Below are positions 8,787 through 18,914 of a DNA stretch of 64,000 nt, one piece after another. The stretch is from SCBR16-9 sp964537975 (GTDB taxonomy: Bacteria; Hydrogenedentota; Hydrogenedentia; Hydrogenedentales; SCBR16-9), in NCBI GenBank assembly GCA_964537975.1, contig CAZIDP010000018.1, positions 1 through 64,000 on the forward strand, in the 5' to 3' direction. The notes under the pieces were generated by a model, which saw only the letters and a list, made by a program, of their open reading frames with translations, made no database searches and had not been told where the DNA came from. The stretch's first letter is position 1, and every line of letters starts with the position of its first letter. The translations under genes and the position numbers were made by a program.

Positions 8787-9229
8787 GATCTTTCCCCTTG
8801 AAGTTTACTACATAACAAAAATCACTTATTATGCAAATAAGCATTAAAAAACCGCTTTACATCTAACTCATTGAATGCAGTAACATTACAAGAAAGAAAA
8901 TATTATGTCAACCTTGTATTACATACGCATAATACAAATTATTATAATTTAAGCAAATTAGGCCTCATTATACTGTTTTATAACACACTGGAAGTACATT
9001 AATCATTATTTACTTTTTAAATATGGCACATTTCTAAGATAAGGTAATAAATAAAATTGCGGAATAAGACAGGTTTTTAATTTAAACTCCTCGAAAATTG
9101 TGCGTTGCTGAGTAAGTTTCTGAATTGCTTCGTGATTAAGGATTTTCGCATTAAAAATTCCCCAATTACCAAAATGATAAATGAGGAAAAAGCTCATGAT
9201 TATTACATCAATATGATTTAGAATTTATA
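8787..9229. other. AT-rich intergenic region
   Basis: This stretch separates the beta-helix gene from the sulfatase gene; both are on the minus strand. It is strongly AT-rich with runs of A and T and no convincing coding frame. It should hold the promoter of the beta-helix gene close to 8787, but no clear -35/-10 pair stands out. A 63-codon minus-strand frame at 9006-9197 has neither a ribosome site nor a recognisable product. Confidence 0.5.
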
Positions 9230-10678
9230 TTATTCTATCTGGTCCCAATCATCCGCCAGAGACTCGAGTTCTACGATCACATGGCTGTACTGGGGGTCAT
9301 TGTACAGGTTGTAAAATTCCCAGGGGTCCTCTTTCAGGTTATATAGTGACCCATCTTTGTGGTCGATTCGTGGGTCCCGGAAGTAAATCAACTTCCAGTC
9401 TTCTGTGCGTACCATGACCTGACGCCCGGAGTTTATCCGCAATGGATCATACATGGAACCACTGTGATCAATTTCCGAGAAGGTCGCGTTACGTTTAGTT
9501 TGGATATCGCCATGCATCAAGGGCACCAGGCTTCGGCCATGATGTCCTTCTGGTATGGGCATTTGTGAGAGGTCAAGTAAAGTCGGCATCAAATCAATCA
9601 TCTCAACCGGCTCACGAACGATACGTCCCGAGGGAATATGACCCGGCCATGAAAAGAGCAACGGTGACTTCACCACTTCTTCATAGAAGCTGCGCTTTTT
9701 ATGAACCCCATTTTCGCCCATGGCAAGTCCATGATCCGAGTTTACTGCAATGATGGTATTTTCAAGCAATCCTTCTGCCCGCAGTTGCTCCATAATTTTG
9801 CCGACAAAGTAGTCGACCATATTCACCATGCCATAATAGGTACTGCGCGCAACCCGAATGTCGTGTTCAGACAAATCCAAGGTTCCGGAATAAACCCTGA
9901 GCTGTTCTCTTTCAAATTGTGACTTGCTGTCGAGTGCTTCCTGGGTCGGGAATGGCAGATCGATGGCGTCCAGGTCCACCATGAATGGCGGTGGCACTTG
10001 AATCGGCACGTGGGGCGGATGGTATGAAACCCGCAAGAAAAAGGGTGTACCCGCATCAGCCAGTTCTTTCAATACATCCAGGGCACGTTCTGTCAATACA
10101 CCTTCACGGGTATCGTCTACATGGATATCCTGCGTGCCCCCAATCTGCCAGCCATAGGTCGTTAAGCGAACCGGATCAAACGTTTCACCTTCGTCATGCC
10201 TGCGATCACTTTCACGAAACCGGGTATCGCCCCGATGGTCCCAATCCCCACCCAGGGCATGAACCTTGCCGACATTGACCGGTTTATACCCGGCAGATTC
10301 CCACTGATTCAACAAATTTGGATAGGAACGTGCTGTTGCGGCATAAGGTGGTGTTACTTCAGGTGTATCCCCCATATACATGGTGCCAAGTTCGTGACAA
10401 TAGCGAGATGTTTTCATTGATGTGCGGGACGGAATACATATAGGACATTGCGTAATCGCGGACTCAAAAGTCACCCCATTCGCGGCGATATGGTCGAAAT
10501 TGGGTGTCTTCGCCCAGGAGGTGCCATAACAGCCCAAGGCATCCGGCCGACAGTCATCCATCATCAGCCACAATATATTGGGTTTTTGAGCACCATTCTG
10601 TGCCAGCGTCCCGGCATTCGGCCAAACACTTGCCGCACCTACTGCCAGACTGATCTTCAAAAAATCACGTCGTTTCAT
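9230..10678 (-). CDS. Tat-exported sulfatase, Cys-type
   Basis: A sulfatase of about 482 residues (alkaline-phosphatase superfamily) that hydrolyses sulfate esters, most likely on algal or animal-type polysaccharides. I start it at ATG 10678, where GGGAG lies nine bases upstream and the product begins MKRRDFLKISL, a twin-arginine export signal ending near TLAQ. The catalytic signature is CIPSR followed by TS; the first Cys must be converted to formylglycine by an FGE enzyme. The N-terminal metal-binding Asp pair is in MMDDCRPD, and the later NSDHGLAMGENGVHKK region carries the metal-site Asp/His and Lys. The periplasmic or extracellular location follows from the Tat signal. It lies just downstream of the GH32-like gene, suggesting joint use of a sulfated glycan. 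None of the SUMF1-like proteins in this window has the FGE cysteines, so the maturase must be elsewhere. Confidence 0.93.
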   Translation of the reverse strand: MKRRDFLKISLAVGAASVWPNAGTLAQNGAQKPNILWLMMDDCRPDALGCYGTSWAKTPNFDHIAANGVTFESAITQCPICIPSRTSMKTSRYCHELGTMYMGDTPEVTPPYAATARSYPNLLNQWESAGYKPVNVGKVHALGGDWDHRGDTRFRESDRRHDEGETFDPVRLTTYGWQIGGTQDIHVDDTREGVLTERALDVLKELADAGTPFFLRVSYHPPHVPIQVPPPFMVDLDAIDLPFPTQEALDSKSQFEREQLRVYSGTLDLSEHDIRVARSTYYGMVNMVDYFVGKIMEQLRAEGLLENTIIAVNSDHGLAMGENGVHKKRSFYEEVVKSPLLFSWPGHIPSGRIVREPVEMIDLMPTLLDLSQMPIPEGHHGRSLVPLMHGDIQTKRNATFSEIDHSGSMYDPLRINSGRQVMVRTEDWKLIYFRDPRIDHKDGSLYNLKEDPWEFYNLYNDPQYSHVIVELESLADDWDQIE

Positions 10679-10848
10679 AAATACTGTCTCCCTGGCTTGA
10701 CATCCGTTGACCGTATCCCCAATACGTGTCCAGTCTACCTGGTCAGTATACCTGACCAGTATTTTCGACTGCATTGCATTATGTCATGCGAATAGCTGCT
10801 TGTAAAGTTTCCAGATAGACTCTATCCTGAAATGAATTAAACTACTGA

Positions 10849-12342
10849 CTAATAATTGAACCCATACGTATATTTATTGTTCTTGATTTCCAGTGCGTTC
10901 ATACTGAGGTTATTGATTTTTACAGTCCCGGAAACAAGCAAGACCTGTGCTTCGTCTTTAATAGGGTGCGGACGATGTTCGGCAAAGACATACACGTCAT
11001 TCACATAGACATCTACAACCGAGCCATCGGCGACCAGCTTGATATTAACGGTATCTGCATCGGGCCATGTGTGTTGGCGATCCTGCCGCAATGCTTTTGT
11101 CTCGTGATGCAGCAATCCAATTCGGTTGGTTTTTCGATTAACTTCGAGCAACAACGTATCTCCCAAGTTGATGATTACGGCACCACTTTCATCAGGAAAT
11201 GATATGCTGCACTCCAAAAGTGTGTCCAACCCTGGAGACCCAAGAATAACTTCAGGTGTATTCATATCCAGGAGCAGTTCTTCCGGGAGTGAATCGTCTA
11301 GCAAGGATTCACCACGAACCGATTCCAATTGCTCCCAGTACGCAAGTACCATTTCTCCACTCGCACCAAAATTAATTTTCTTGGGCAACGCGGTAGCCCA
11401 ACGTCCTGGACCACGGTGCATATACAGATACGTGTCCCCTTCCTTGATGATCTGTACTGCGTATGGCGGTGGGTCCGGTTGAAGCCCAAGTCCCTTGTTT
11501 GGCGCTGGTGCATATGGCCCATTCATAGCGTCCGACATGAAGTAGAACATCCCACCCAAAGGAGTTTTCTCCTTGTTGGCTTCTTTCCAGTTGTCGGTGT
11601 AAAAATCACTGTACATGCAGTGGCCTGTGTACCAGATACCGTCGCGTTCAATCAGGAATGGATTCTCAAGCCCAAGCCTGTAGGCGTCTTGAATCACCAG
11701 AGGTTGCTGCCCTTCCCAGTTGATAAGATCGTGGGAGCGCATGAGTGCAATGCAAGCGCGTTCATTCGGAGGGCCCTCACCTTTGGCTGTTGCTGTAACT
11801 ACGGCATACCAATAGCTGGTTTTGGCATCCCAAAAAAAATTGCAGTCCCGCCAGTCTCCTAACGGGTCATAATAGGTCGGGTCGGGCAACATCACCGGGT
11901 TGTCTGGATGCTTTGTCCAGGTAATCAAATCTGTGGAAGTCGCAACGCCGATAGGACTCAATGTTACCTCTGGCTTCGGGTGTTCCGGTATACCAGTGTA
12001 GAACAAATAATAAACACCCTCATGCTTCAAGATGTTACCGGTATAAATTTTCCCGTCATCCCAAGCACCTGGCGGCCCCACAGTCAAAACAACGCCTTTG
12101 TCCTCCCAATTAATTAAATCTTTGGATGTCGAATGAAAAATCCCTTGTTCTGGTATGGGAAGTGGTGAACGATTCTGGTGCTCCAGAGGTTCCCAGACAC
12201 GATTCAGGTCTTCTGGAAGTGGTCCTGCCAGCTGAAATTGGTGCCAGGTATCCCCTTCCTTTATAAACCAGGAATCAAGTCCCCACATGGGAGGTGAATA
12301 TGCTCCCAACAACAGACCTTGTAACAATAGGAAGTTCAACAT
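10849..12342 (-). CDS. GH32/GH43-like five-bladed propeller glycosidase
   Basis: A 497-residue protein with a hydrophobic N-terminus (MLNFLLLQGLLLGAY) that may be a short signal peptide. The body reads as repeated propeller blades with glycosidase hallmarks: IFHSTSKDLINWEDKG, YYLFYTG, VATSTDLITWTKHP, WRDCNFFWD (corresponding to the RDP motif of GH32) and LENPFLIERDG. The last ~130 residues look like the beta-sandwich that follows the propeller in GH32 enzymes. The likely activity is release of fructose or a related furanose or pyranose unit. The nucleophile Asp region near the N-terminus is not in the textbook form, so a different specificity or a binding-only role is possible. The start ATG has AGGAG six bases upstream. 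The sulfatase gene follows 170 bases later on the same strand. Confidence 0.78.
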   Translation of the reverse strand: MLNFLLLQGLLLGAYSPPMWGLDSWFIKEGDTWHQFQLAGPLPEDLNRVWEPLEHQNRSPLPIPEQGIFHSTSKDLINWEDKGVVLTVGPPGAWDDGKIYTGNILKHEGVYYLFYTGIPEHPKPEVTLSPIGVATSTDLITWTKHPDNPVMLPDPTYYDPLGDWRDCNFFWDAKTSYWYAVVTATAKGEGPPNERACIALMRSHDLINWEGQQPLVIQDAYRLGLENPFLIERDGIWYTGHCMYSDFYTDNWKEANKEKTPLGGMFYFMSDAMNGPYAPAPNKGLGLQPDPPPYAVQIIKEGDTYLYMHRGPGRWATALPKKINFGASGEMVLAYWEQLESVRGESLLDDSLPEELLLDMNTPEVILGSPGLDTLLECSISFPDESGAVIINLGDTLLLEVNRKTNRIGLLHHETKALRQDRQHTWPDADTVNIKLVADGSVVDVYVNDVYVFAEHRPHPIKDEAQVLLVSGTVKINNLSMNALEIKNNKYTYGFNY

Positions 12343-12496
12343 TTTCGACTCCTTTGTGAAGTATCCGTAGTAATCTTGATCACCGCACTGTTTACAAACT
12401 GCAAAATCAATACATAATTATCATAAACAAAAATTACAAACAATGCACTTCTACCCTACTCTGATCAACTCTGGTCTACTCATTCTTTACCTTGGC

Positions 12497-15400
12497 TTAT
12501 ACAGTAGCGACCCGGCGTTTTCGCCAGGCAGGTTCAGGCGGTGCTTCTACAATAGGCGCGTGACTGGGCAACCCCATGCCTGCGGAAAACCACAGGGTAT
12601 GCTCACCCAGAATTTCATCCACCGTATCGCGGACCTTTGGGTGATACATGATTCTGCAAGCCTCGGTAGCATGTACGATTACCTCATCCGGACTGTCTTT
12701 GCTCAGGCAATGTATATACAAGTCACATACTCCCGGACGTGCGGAAAGTTTTTCAGCCAGGGTGTGCAGTTGTTTGTCATTGATGTCATCCGTGAATACA
12801 CGAATGTGAACGGCCCGGGTAAGGTGGCGTTCCGCGTCTTCTATCGGGAAAATTTGTGCTGCAAGTAACCCCGCTTCGCTGTTACGGTAGCTGATACGCG
12901 CCTGGATCATTACAATGGTTTCAGGCTGTAGCCATTCCGAGACCTGCTCAAACAGGTCACTGAATATCGTCAATTCACAATTGCCCTCAAGGGTTTCCAG
13001 AGTGACAAAGGCCATCTTCTTACCCTGCCCTGTGATATGTGTTTTGATGGTACCAATTAGTCCTCCGATATTGACTTCTTTACCATCGGGCAGTTCACTC
13101 AACTCCGAAGGCCGCACTGTGCAAAAGGCGTCGAGTATTTCTATATACCGTGTCAATGGGTGACTGCTGGCATACAATCCAAGGATTTCCTTTTCAAATT
13201 GCAGCAAGTCATTTTCTTCCCATTCTGGCATTTCAGGTTTTTGCCGTAACGTTTCAACGGCTTCTTCCATGCCGCTCATATCAAATAGAGAGGTTTGCCC
13301 GGACAGCCTGTCCCGCTGCGCGCATTGTCCTTCACTGATTGCCTGGTCCAGCACAGCCTCCACCTGGCTTCGGAACCATTCCGTACTTCGAAACGCGCCA
13401 GCTTTGTTAAGGCTTTCTATCAGACGGCGGTTTACAATACGTGAATCCAGACGTGCGCAAAAATCATATATATCCTGATAGGGGCCGTTGTTCTCCCGCT
13501 CCAACACGATGGCATGTGTCGGGGCATCCCCCACATTTTTAATAGCACCAAGACCAAAACAAATTGCGTCACCGACAACGGTGAAATCCCTGAAGCTCTG
13601 ATTGATGTCGGGAGGTGATACATCAATGCCCATGCGTCGGCATTCTTCAACATACAACGCCACCTTATCGAGGTTGCCCGATTCGCTGGTAAGCAAGGCA
13701 CACATAAATTCAACGGGATAATTAGCCTTGAGAAACGCGGTCTGATAGGCGACAAACGCATATGCCACACTGTGCGATTTGTTGAATCCATACCCGGCAA
13801 ACATTTCGATTTTGTCCCAAATTGCCTGCGCCAGGTTGGCATCTATTCCCTTGGCATTACAGCCCTCAACAAAGCGTACTTTTTGTTGGTCCAGAAGGTC
13901 TTTCTTCTTCTTCCCCATCGCACGCCGTACAATATCGGCCTGCCCCAACGTAAAACCACCACAGGCCTGAACCAATTGCATGACTTGCTCTTGATATACC
14001 GCTATACCGTAGGTTTCTTCCAGGATGGGTTTGGTTATGGGATGGTCATACTTGATACTGTCCGGGTTATATTTCCCTTCAATATAGGTGTCAATAAATT
14101 GCATCGGGCCGGGGCGGTATAAGGCGACCAATGCACTCATCTCTTCCAGACTTTGCAAGCCAATGCGCTTTGCCAGGTCGCGCATCCCGGAACTTTCCAA
14201 TTGGAACACACCAAACGTTTGTCCGGAACGAAGGAGCTGGTAGGTCTTATCATCATCCGGGCTTATATTATCAATATCAATAATGATGCCCTTGCTGTGT
14301 TGCACCAGCTTTACCGCGTTGTGTACTACTGTAAGAGTGCGCAAGCCCAGAAAGTCCATCTTGAGCAGACCAACTTCCTCAACACACTTCATTTCTACCT
14401 GCGTTGCTACCGTATCGGAATTGGCCGCTTTGTACAGGGCAATGTGGTCTGTCAATGGATGATCACATATAACTACACCCGCGGCATGGGTGCCACAGTT
14501 GCCTATGGTGCCTTCCAAGCGTTCTGCCAGATGCCACAGCTTGGCAACCTGGGGGTCTTCCTTGATCATCCGGGCCAATTCTGGCTCTTTGACAACGGCA
14601 TCTTTAAGTTTAATCTTTAATTCATCGGGAATCAGTTTCGCGATTCGATCAACCTCGCTATAGCCCATCCCCATCACACGACCGACATTTCGAATCACAT
14701 TCTTGGCCAACATACGACCAAATGTAATGATCTGACTCACGTTTTCTTTGCCATATTTCTTATACGCATATTCGATCATTTCCTCCCGCCTGTTATAGCA
14801 GAAGTCGATGTCAAAATCGGGCATCGATACACGTTCCGGATTCAGGAATCGCTCAAAGAGCAGGTTATATCGCATGGGATCAATGTTGGTTATATGCAGG
14901 CAATACGCAACAATGCTGCCGGCACCTGAACCACGTCCAGGCCCTACCGGGATTTCTTGTGTTCGCGCATAATTGATCAAGTCCCAAACCACCAGGAAAT
15001 AATCGACGAACTTCATTTCTTCGATTACTTTGAGCTCGAAATTGGCACGATCAATGAAATCCTGTGATGGTTCACCATACCGTTCGCGCAGCCCTTCAGC
15101 AACCAGATCTTCAAGAAATCGTTCCGGTTGAAAGCCTTCCGGTGGAGGCACATAATCTTCCGGCGGTGTATATTCTGGTATGAGGCTTTCTCCAAGCGGG
15201 ATTTCAACCTTACAGCGCTCGGCGATTATTTCCGTGTTGCTCACTGCTTCCGGATATTTGGAAAAGCGATCCTTCATCTCAGACGGAGAACAGAAGTAAA
15301 ACTCATTGTTGGGAAACCGGAACCGTCTTTCATCTTCTAACGTCGTACCAGTTTGTATGGCAAGTAAGGCTTCATGGGCCTCGGCATCATCTTTATCCAG

Positions 15401-16033
15401 ATAATGACAGTCGTTGGTGGCAATGGTCATCAGGCCAAAATCTTCTGCCAATGTACACAATGCCGCATTGACCTCACGCTGTTCCGGCATATTGTGGTCC
15501 ATCAATTCAACCAGAAAATTGTCCTTGCCAAAGATGTCCAGGTACTTAATCAGGTGTTCTCGTGCCATATCCATATTGTTGTTGAGTATGGCTTGTGGAA
15601 TTCTCCCTGCAAGACACGACGTTGTGGCAATGATGCCTTCTTTATATTTAATCAGCAATTCATCATCTACCCGGGGCTTATAATAAAAACCTTCGAGATA
15701 GCCGGCAGTACTCAACTTGCATAAATTGTGATACCCCGTTTCATTTTCACACAGGGCCAGAAAGTGGTTGTTAAACGATCCGAAATACTTGGTCTCGGTA
15801 TCAAATCGGCTCGTAGGCGCAACATACAACTCACAACCGATGATAGGTTTGATGCCCTTTTTTATGGCAGCCTGGTAAAATTCAACCGCTCCAAAAAGAT
15901 TCCCATGGTCTGTTAGCGCACATGCTTTCATGCCAAACTTTTCGCATTTGTCCAGCAACTCATATATTTTGCATGCACCATCTAGTACACTATAATCTGA
16001 ATGAACATGTAAATGGGCAAAACCTGCACTCAT
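12497..16033 (-). CDS. dnaE: DNA polymerase III alpha subunit
   Basis: A 1178-residue replicative polymerase catalytic subunit of the DnaE1 type, of normal family length. The N-terminal PHP domain is plain (HLHVHSDYSVLDGA, ALTDHGNLFGA). The polymerase palm has the catalytic acidic motif PDFDIDF preceded by GPGRGSGAGS, then GRMLAKNVIRNVGR and later the fingers region with IYEGKYNPD and YQEQVMQL. A helix-hairpin-helix stretch (GLGAIKNVGDAP) and an OB-fold domain (VNIGGLIGTIKTHIT) follow in order. The gene starts with ATG at 16033, sharing one base with the stop codon of pncC (TAATG), so the two are translationally coupled. It is chromosomal housekeeping and argues against this half of the window being a plasmid or phage. 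Confidence 0.98.
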   Translation of the reverse strand: MSAGFAHLHVHSDYSVLDGACKIYELLDKCEKFGMKACALTDHGNLFGAVEFYQAAIKKGIKPIIGCELYVAPTSRFDTETKYFGSFNNHFLALCENETGYHNLCKLSTAGYLEGFYYKPRVDDELLIKYKEGIIATTSCLAGRIPQAILNNNMDMAREHLIKYLDIFGKDNFLVELMDHNMPEQREVNAALCTLAEDFGLMTIATNDCHYLDKDDAEAHEALLAIQTGTTLEDERRFRFPNNEFYFCSPSEMKDRFSKYPEAVSNTEIIAERCKVEIPLGESLIPEYTPPEDYVPPPEGFQPERFLEDLVAEGLRERYGEPSQDFIDRANFELKVIEEMKFVDYFLVVWDLINYARTQEIPVGPGRGSGAGSIVAYCLHITNIDPMRYNLLFERFLNPERVSMPDFDIDFCYNRREEMIEYAYKKYGKENVSQIITFGRMLAKNVIRNVGRVMGMGYSEVDRIAKLIPDELKIKLKDAVVKEPELARMIKEDPQVAKLWHLAERLEGTIGNCGTHAAGVVICDHPLTDHIALYKAANSDTVATQVEMKCVEEVGLLKMDFLGLRTLTVVHNAVKLVQHSKGIIIDIDNISPDDDKTYQLLRSGQTFGVFQLESSGMRDLAKRIGLQSLEEMSALVALYRPGPMQFIDTYIEGKYNPDSIKYDHPITKPILEETYGIAVYQEQVMQLVQACGGFTLGQADIVRRAMGKKKKDLLDQQKVRFVEGCNAKGIDANLAQAIWDKIEMFAGYGFNKSHSVAYAFVAYQTAFLKANYPVEFMCALLTSESGNLDKVALYVEECRRMGIDVSPPDINQSFRDFTVVGDAICFGLGAIKNVGDAPTHAIVLERENNGPYQDIYDFCARLDSRIVNRRLIESLNKAGAFRSTEWFRSQVEAVLDQAISEGQCAQRDRLSGQTSLFDMSGMEEAVETLRQKPEMPEWEENDLLQFEKEILGLYASSHPLTRYIEILDAFCTVRPSELSELPDGKEVNIGGLIGTIKTHITGQGKKMAFVTLETLEGNCELTIFSDLFEQVSEWLQPETIVMIQARISYRNSEAGLLAAQIFPIEDAERHLTRAVHIRVFTDDINDKQLHTLAEKLSARPGVCDLYIHCLSKDSPDEVIVHATEACRIMYHPKVRDTVDEILGEHTLWFSAGMGLPSHAPIVEAPPEPAWRKRRVATV

Positions 16034-16530
16034 TATTTAAAAGACTCCCACAACAAGGTTAAAGCTGCTTCCGCAGTTTGTAATTTGATTGACTCCCGAT
16101 TTCCATTGAACACGTGCCGCCTGACAATTAGCGTATCGGGTCCTGCCACCGCCATATACACCAGACCTACCGGCTTTTCTGGCGTACCTCCTGATGGGCC
16201 TGCTATCCCGGTAACCGCCAGTGCCCAGTCCACCCCCAGACCCTCCAAGGCTCCAGCAGCCATTTCTTGGGCCACAGCCGCACTCACGGCACCTTCCCGG
16301 ATTAAAGTCGTTTCTGAAACACCAAGTAGCTTGGATTTTAACGCGTTACTATAGGTAACCACGCCGCCTTCATACACATCGGACACACCGGATACATTGG
16401 TCAGCATATGCGCAATCAGGCCGCCGGAACAAGACTCCGCGGTTCCCAGGGTGAGGTGTTGATTCCTGAGATACGCGATAATCCTGGCAATACAAGTTGG
16501 TGCTTCCATTAAAATTGTGTTCAACTCCAT
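16033..16530 (-). CDS. pncC: nicotinamide-nucleotide amidase (CinA C-terminal domain)
   Basis: A single-domain CinA/PncC protein of about 165 residues. It deamidates nicotinamide mononucleotide to nicotinate mononucleotide in pyridine-nucleotide salvage, or acts in damage-linked functions of the CinA family. Family motifs are TLGTAESCSGG (the Ser/Cys active-site loop), EGGVVTYSNALKSKLLGV, GAVSAAVAQEMA and the glycine-rich loop VTGIAGPSGG followed by KPVGLVYMAV. The frame is open to 16581; I favour ATG 16530, although 16509 is possible, because homologues start close to this point. The stop overlaps the dnaE start by one base. Confidence 0.9.
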   Translation of the reverse strand: MELNTILMEAPTCIARIIAYLRNQHLTLGTAESCSGGLIAHMLTNVSGVSDVYEGGVVTYSNALKSKLLGVSETTLIREGAVSAAVAQEMAAGALEGLGVDWALAVTGIAGPSGGTPEKPVGLVYMAVAGPDTLIVRRHVFNGNRESIKLQTAEAALTLLWESFK

Positions 16531-16735
16531 TTCGGTGTTACTCAAACGTAAATGTAACGTAATTGACTTGCAATGGGCCAATCCACGGTTGGTTTTTCTA
16601 ATTATTCGGTTCGTACACGAGACAATGCTGTTGAAGCGATGAATTATTTACTAAATAGATTTGTTTAGTGAAATAAAATACTGAATTCAGAATTATTTTA
16701 GCATGATATCGATAACCATTTGGAGGACAACGACA

Positions 16736-17353
16736 TTGCATTGGATTATATCAAGTTCGTTAGGGGTTGCGCTTTTATTCACCATTGGGATGTTGAGTAT
16801 CGCAGCACATGCAGCAGAATCAACCGACAAAGAGGATAAAAAGATCGAAAATCCATTATCATTTACAGTCAATAACATTGAAGGCGAAGAAGTTGACTTG
16901 GCTGAATACCAGGGAAAAGTAGTTATGATCGTCAATGTCGCATCGAAATGTGGACTGACACCACAATATGAAGAGCTGCAAGCCCTGTATGATCGTTATA
17001 AAGAAAAGGGCTTTGTTATTCTCGGGTTCCCTGCGAATAATTTTATGGGTCAAGAGCCGGGCAGCGATGAAGAAATTAAATTCTTTTGTGAAACTGAATA
17101 TAATGTGACATTTGATATGTTTTCAAAAATTTCAGTGAAGGGTGACGACATAGCGCCTTTGTATGCTTTTCTGACCGAAGAAGAAACCAACAAAGAATTT
17201 GCCGGTGAAATTGGATGGAATTTTGCAAAATTTTTGCTCGACCGACAGGGCAATGTCATTGCAAGATTTGATCCCCGGACAAAACCCAAAGACCCTGAAG
17301 TAGTACGTGCCATCGAAACAGCATTATTGGATGAAGTGGAAGACACAGCATAA
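16736..17353 (+). CDS. exported glutathione-peroxidase-family thiol peroxidase
   Basis: A Cys-type peroxidase of the GPx/BtuE family, about 205 residues, reducing peroxides probably with thioredoxin-like partners. The start is set at the TTG 16736 because GGAGG lies nine bases upstream and the product then opens with a proper signal peptide (MHWIISSSLGVALLF.., cleavage after AAHA). The upstream ATG at 16703 lacks a ribosome site. The catalytic tetrad is visible: Cys in NVASKCGLTPQ, Gln in FPANNFMGQEPG, and Trp-Asn in GWNFAKFLLD. The resolving-type Cys in EIKFFCETEYNV is in the usual place. Export to the periplasm or membrane is implied. It diverges from pncC/dnaE and ends in its own terminator. 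Confidence 0.92.
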   Translation: MHWIISSSLGVALLFTIGMLSIAAHAAESTDKEDKKIENPLSFTVNNIEGEEVDLAEYQGKVVMIVNVASKCGLTPQYEELQALYDRYKEKGFVILGFPANNFMGQEPGSDEEIKFFCETEYNVTFDMFSKISVKGDDIAPLYAFLTEEETNKEFAGEIGWNFAKFLLDRQGNVIARFDPRTKPKDPEVVRAIETALLDEVEDTA

Positions 17354-17398
17354 CACGGCTTCAGGACCTCTACCTGTTAAAATTACAGAGAAAACATA

Positions 17399-17448
17399 CA
17401 GCCACAAGCAGCACATAAATTCAAGTACTGTTTGTGGCTGATTTTTAT
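17399..17448 (+). terminator. intrinsic terminator after the peroxidase gene
   Basis: The arms CAGCCACAA (17399-17407) and TTGTGGCTG (17432-17440) form a long stem, and ATTTTTATTT follows. It is 46 bases after the stop codon. The Gfo/Idh gene converges from the other side, so the hairpin may serve both. Confidence 0.8.
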
Positions 17449-17500
17449 TTACAACTAAAATGACCTTTTCTGATTGGCACTTTTAACAAAGATGCGGTAC

Positions 17501-18748
17501 TTACAAAACTTGAAGTACTTCCGCACCTCTACCCTGCGCTATGAGAGAAACATAGCTTTTCAACGCCTGTTGTGTTTCATCTGTGGTCAGGTCAATTGTA
17601 CGACCTTGTTCCGCAGACATGTAGGCAGCCTGGCACAACTTGGTTATTTCAAGGCCATATTCCAGGTTAGTCAACCCATCTCTGCCTGACTGAAATGCTT
17701 GCACTGCATCTTCAATTTCATCTATGTAGCCATACAAATCAGCCTCATTGGGGATAACAGACAACAGGCCTCGGCTGGCAGTAGACTTTTCCAAAGCTGT
17801 TTCTGCATCCGCGACAGCTTCAGCGGCCTCATCACCAATAAAAATTTCAAGAGGTGATATCAATGAGTTCATCTCGAAGGCATAACCAGGTCCCAGTCCA
17901 TCCATGAAGAGGCGCAGCCCCTGCTTGTCAAACATCCAGGAATTCGCAAACTGTGCCTTGACCAATTGCCCGGTATCCGGATTCTGGAAGGTTACTATAC
18001 CTGTGGCAAAGTCTTCCGCGGGATTCTTGCTGTAATCCACCCCCATACTGGTCAGCAGTTTTTGGCGATAATGGGGTGTACCCCATTTCAATAACGCGAC
18101 ATCTGCATTAACAGACACGGGCTTGAGAAAATCAAGCGGCTTTCCATGCGGAGTCAGCAAATACCAGGCAACAGCAATGCTGTGGCATCCCATGTCAGCC
18201 AATACACCACCCCCTTGACGGGTAGGGTCCCAGAACCAACCGCGATGTGGTCCGGCATGTTCTTCAGAACATCGAGCCAGGGTTACCGGCCCCATAACAG
18301 CTTGCTGTGGCTGCAATTGCAACCGTATCGACTTTACAGATTTCATGTGCAACTGATTTTCAAAATAGGAAGTAGGTACCCCAATCTCTTTAGCCAAGGC
18401 AACCATACGTTCCGCTTCAGCCACCGTACGCCCCAACGGCTTTTCACATATTATGCCCTTGAGTTTCGCACCAGCTTTGACCGCATCTACAACCGCCTCC
18501 ATGTGTTCCACACGCGCAAAATTCGGGGCGAATATGGCTACGGCATCGACATTCTTGCAAAGCTCCTGAATGTTCGGGAAAACCTGGCAGCGTCCAAGAC
18601 CACAGTCCTGTGCCCATACAGAAAGTGCCTCAGCACCATCAAGAGAATACACACCGGCCAGCTCCACACCACGCACCATACGCATGGCAGTTGCCTGGAA
18701 TTTTGCGATAAAACCACTTCCGATAAAACCCAACTTCAGGTTATTCAT
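17501..18748 (-). CDS. Gfo/Idh/MocA-family oxidoreductase
   Basis: A 415-residue NAD(P)-dependent dehydrogenase of the glucose-fructose oxidoreductase/inositol dehydrogenase family. The N-terminal Rossmann fold has GFIGSGFIAKFQATAM. The conserved EKP triad appears as ICEKPLGRTVAEAE, and the catalytic region as GGGVLADMGCHSIAVAWYLL with the family His. The family oxidises or epimerises sugars and cyclitols in the cytosol; the substrate cannot be told. The start ATG has GGGGG eight bases upstream. It is a single gene, divergent from the MerR-like regulator at 18915 with about 165 bases between them, so that regulator is a candidate to control it. Confidence 0.88.
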   Translation of the reverse strand: MNNLKLGFIGSGFIAKFQATAMRMVRGVELAGVYSLDGAEALSVWAQDCGLGRCQVFPNIQELCKNVDAVAIFAPNFARVEHMEAVVDAVKAGAKLKGIICEKPLGRTVAEAERMVALAKEIGVPTSYFENQLHMKSVKSIRLQLQPQQAVMGPVTLARCSEEHAGPHRGWFWDPTRQGGGVLADMGCHSIAVAWYLLTPHGKPLDFLKPVSVNADVALLKWGTPHYRQKLLTSMGVDYSKNPAEDFATGIVTFQNPDTGQLVKAQFANSWMFDKQGLRLFMDGLGPGYAFEMNSLISPLEIFIGDEAAEAVADAETALEKSTASRGLLSVIPNEADLYGYIDEIEDAVQAFQSGRDGLTNLEYGLEITKLCQAAYMSAEQGRTIDLTTDETQQALKSYVSLIAQGRGAEVLQVL

Positions 18749-18914
18749 TATTTGAACCCCCTTTACTTTACTTCAATTTGCAATCGACTATTTTAATTCA
18801 TTATAAAGTATGCTATTCTCTTATACAATGCCTGAACGCTTATTGAAGCAGTAAAAGCTGTAAAAGAAACATTTTTTTGCACCTACTTGATTTAACCACC
18901 GAAATTACAGTAAC

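Noticed and set aside
9006..9197. 63-codon minus-strand ORF in the AT-rich gap
   Set aside because: No ribosome site, no family and a length expected by chance in AT-rich DNA.
18146..18796. 216-codon plus-strand ORF opposite the Gfo/Idh gene
   Set aside because: The minus-strand frame carries all family motifs; this frame has no coding features of its own.
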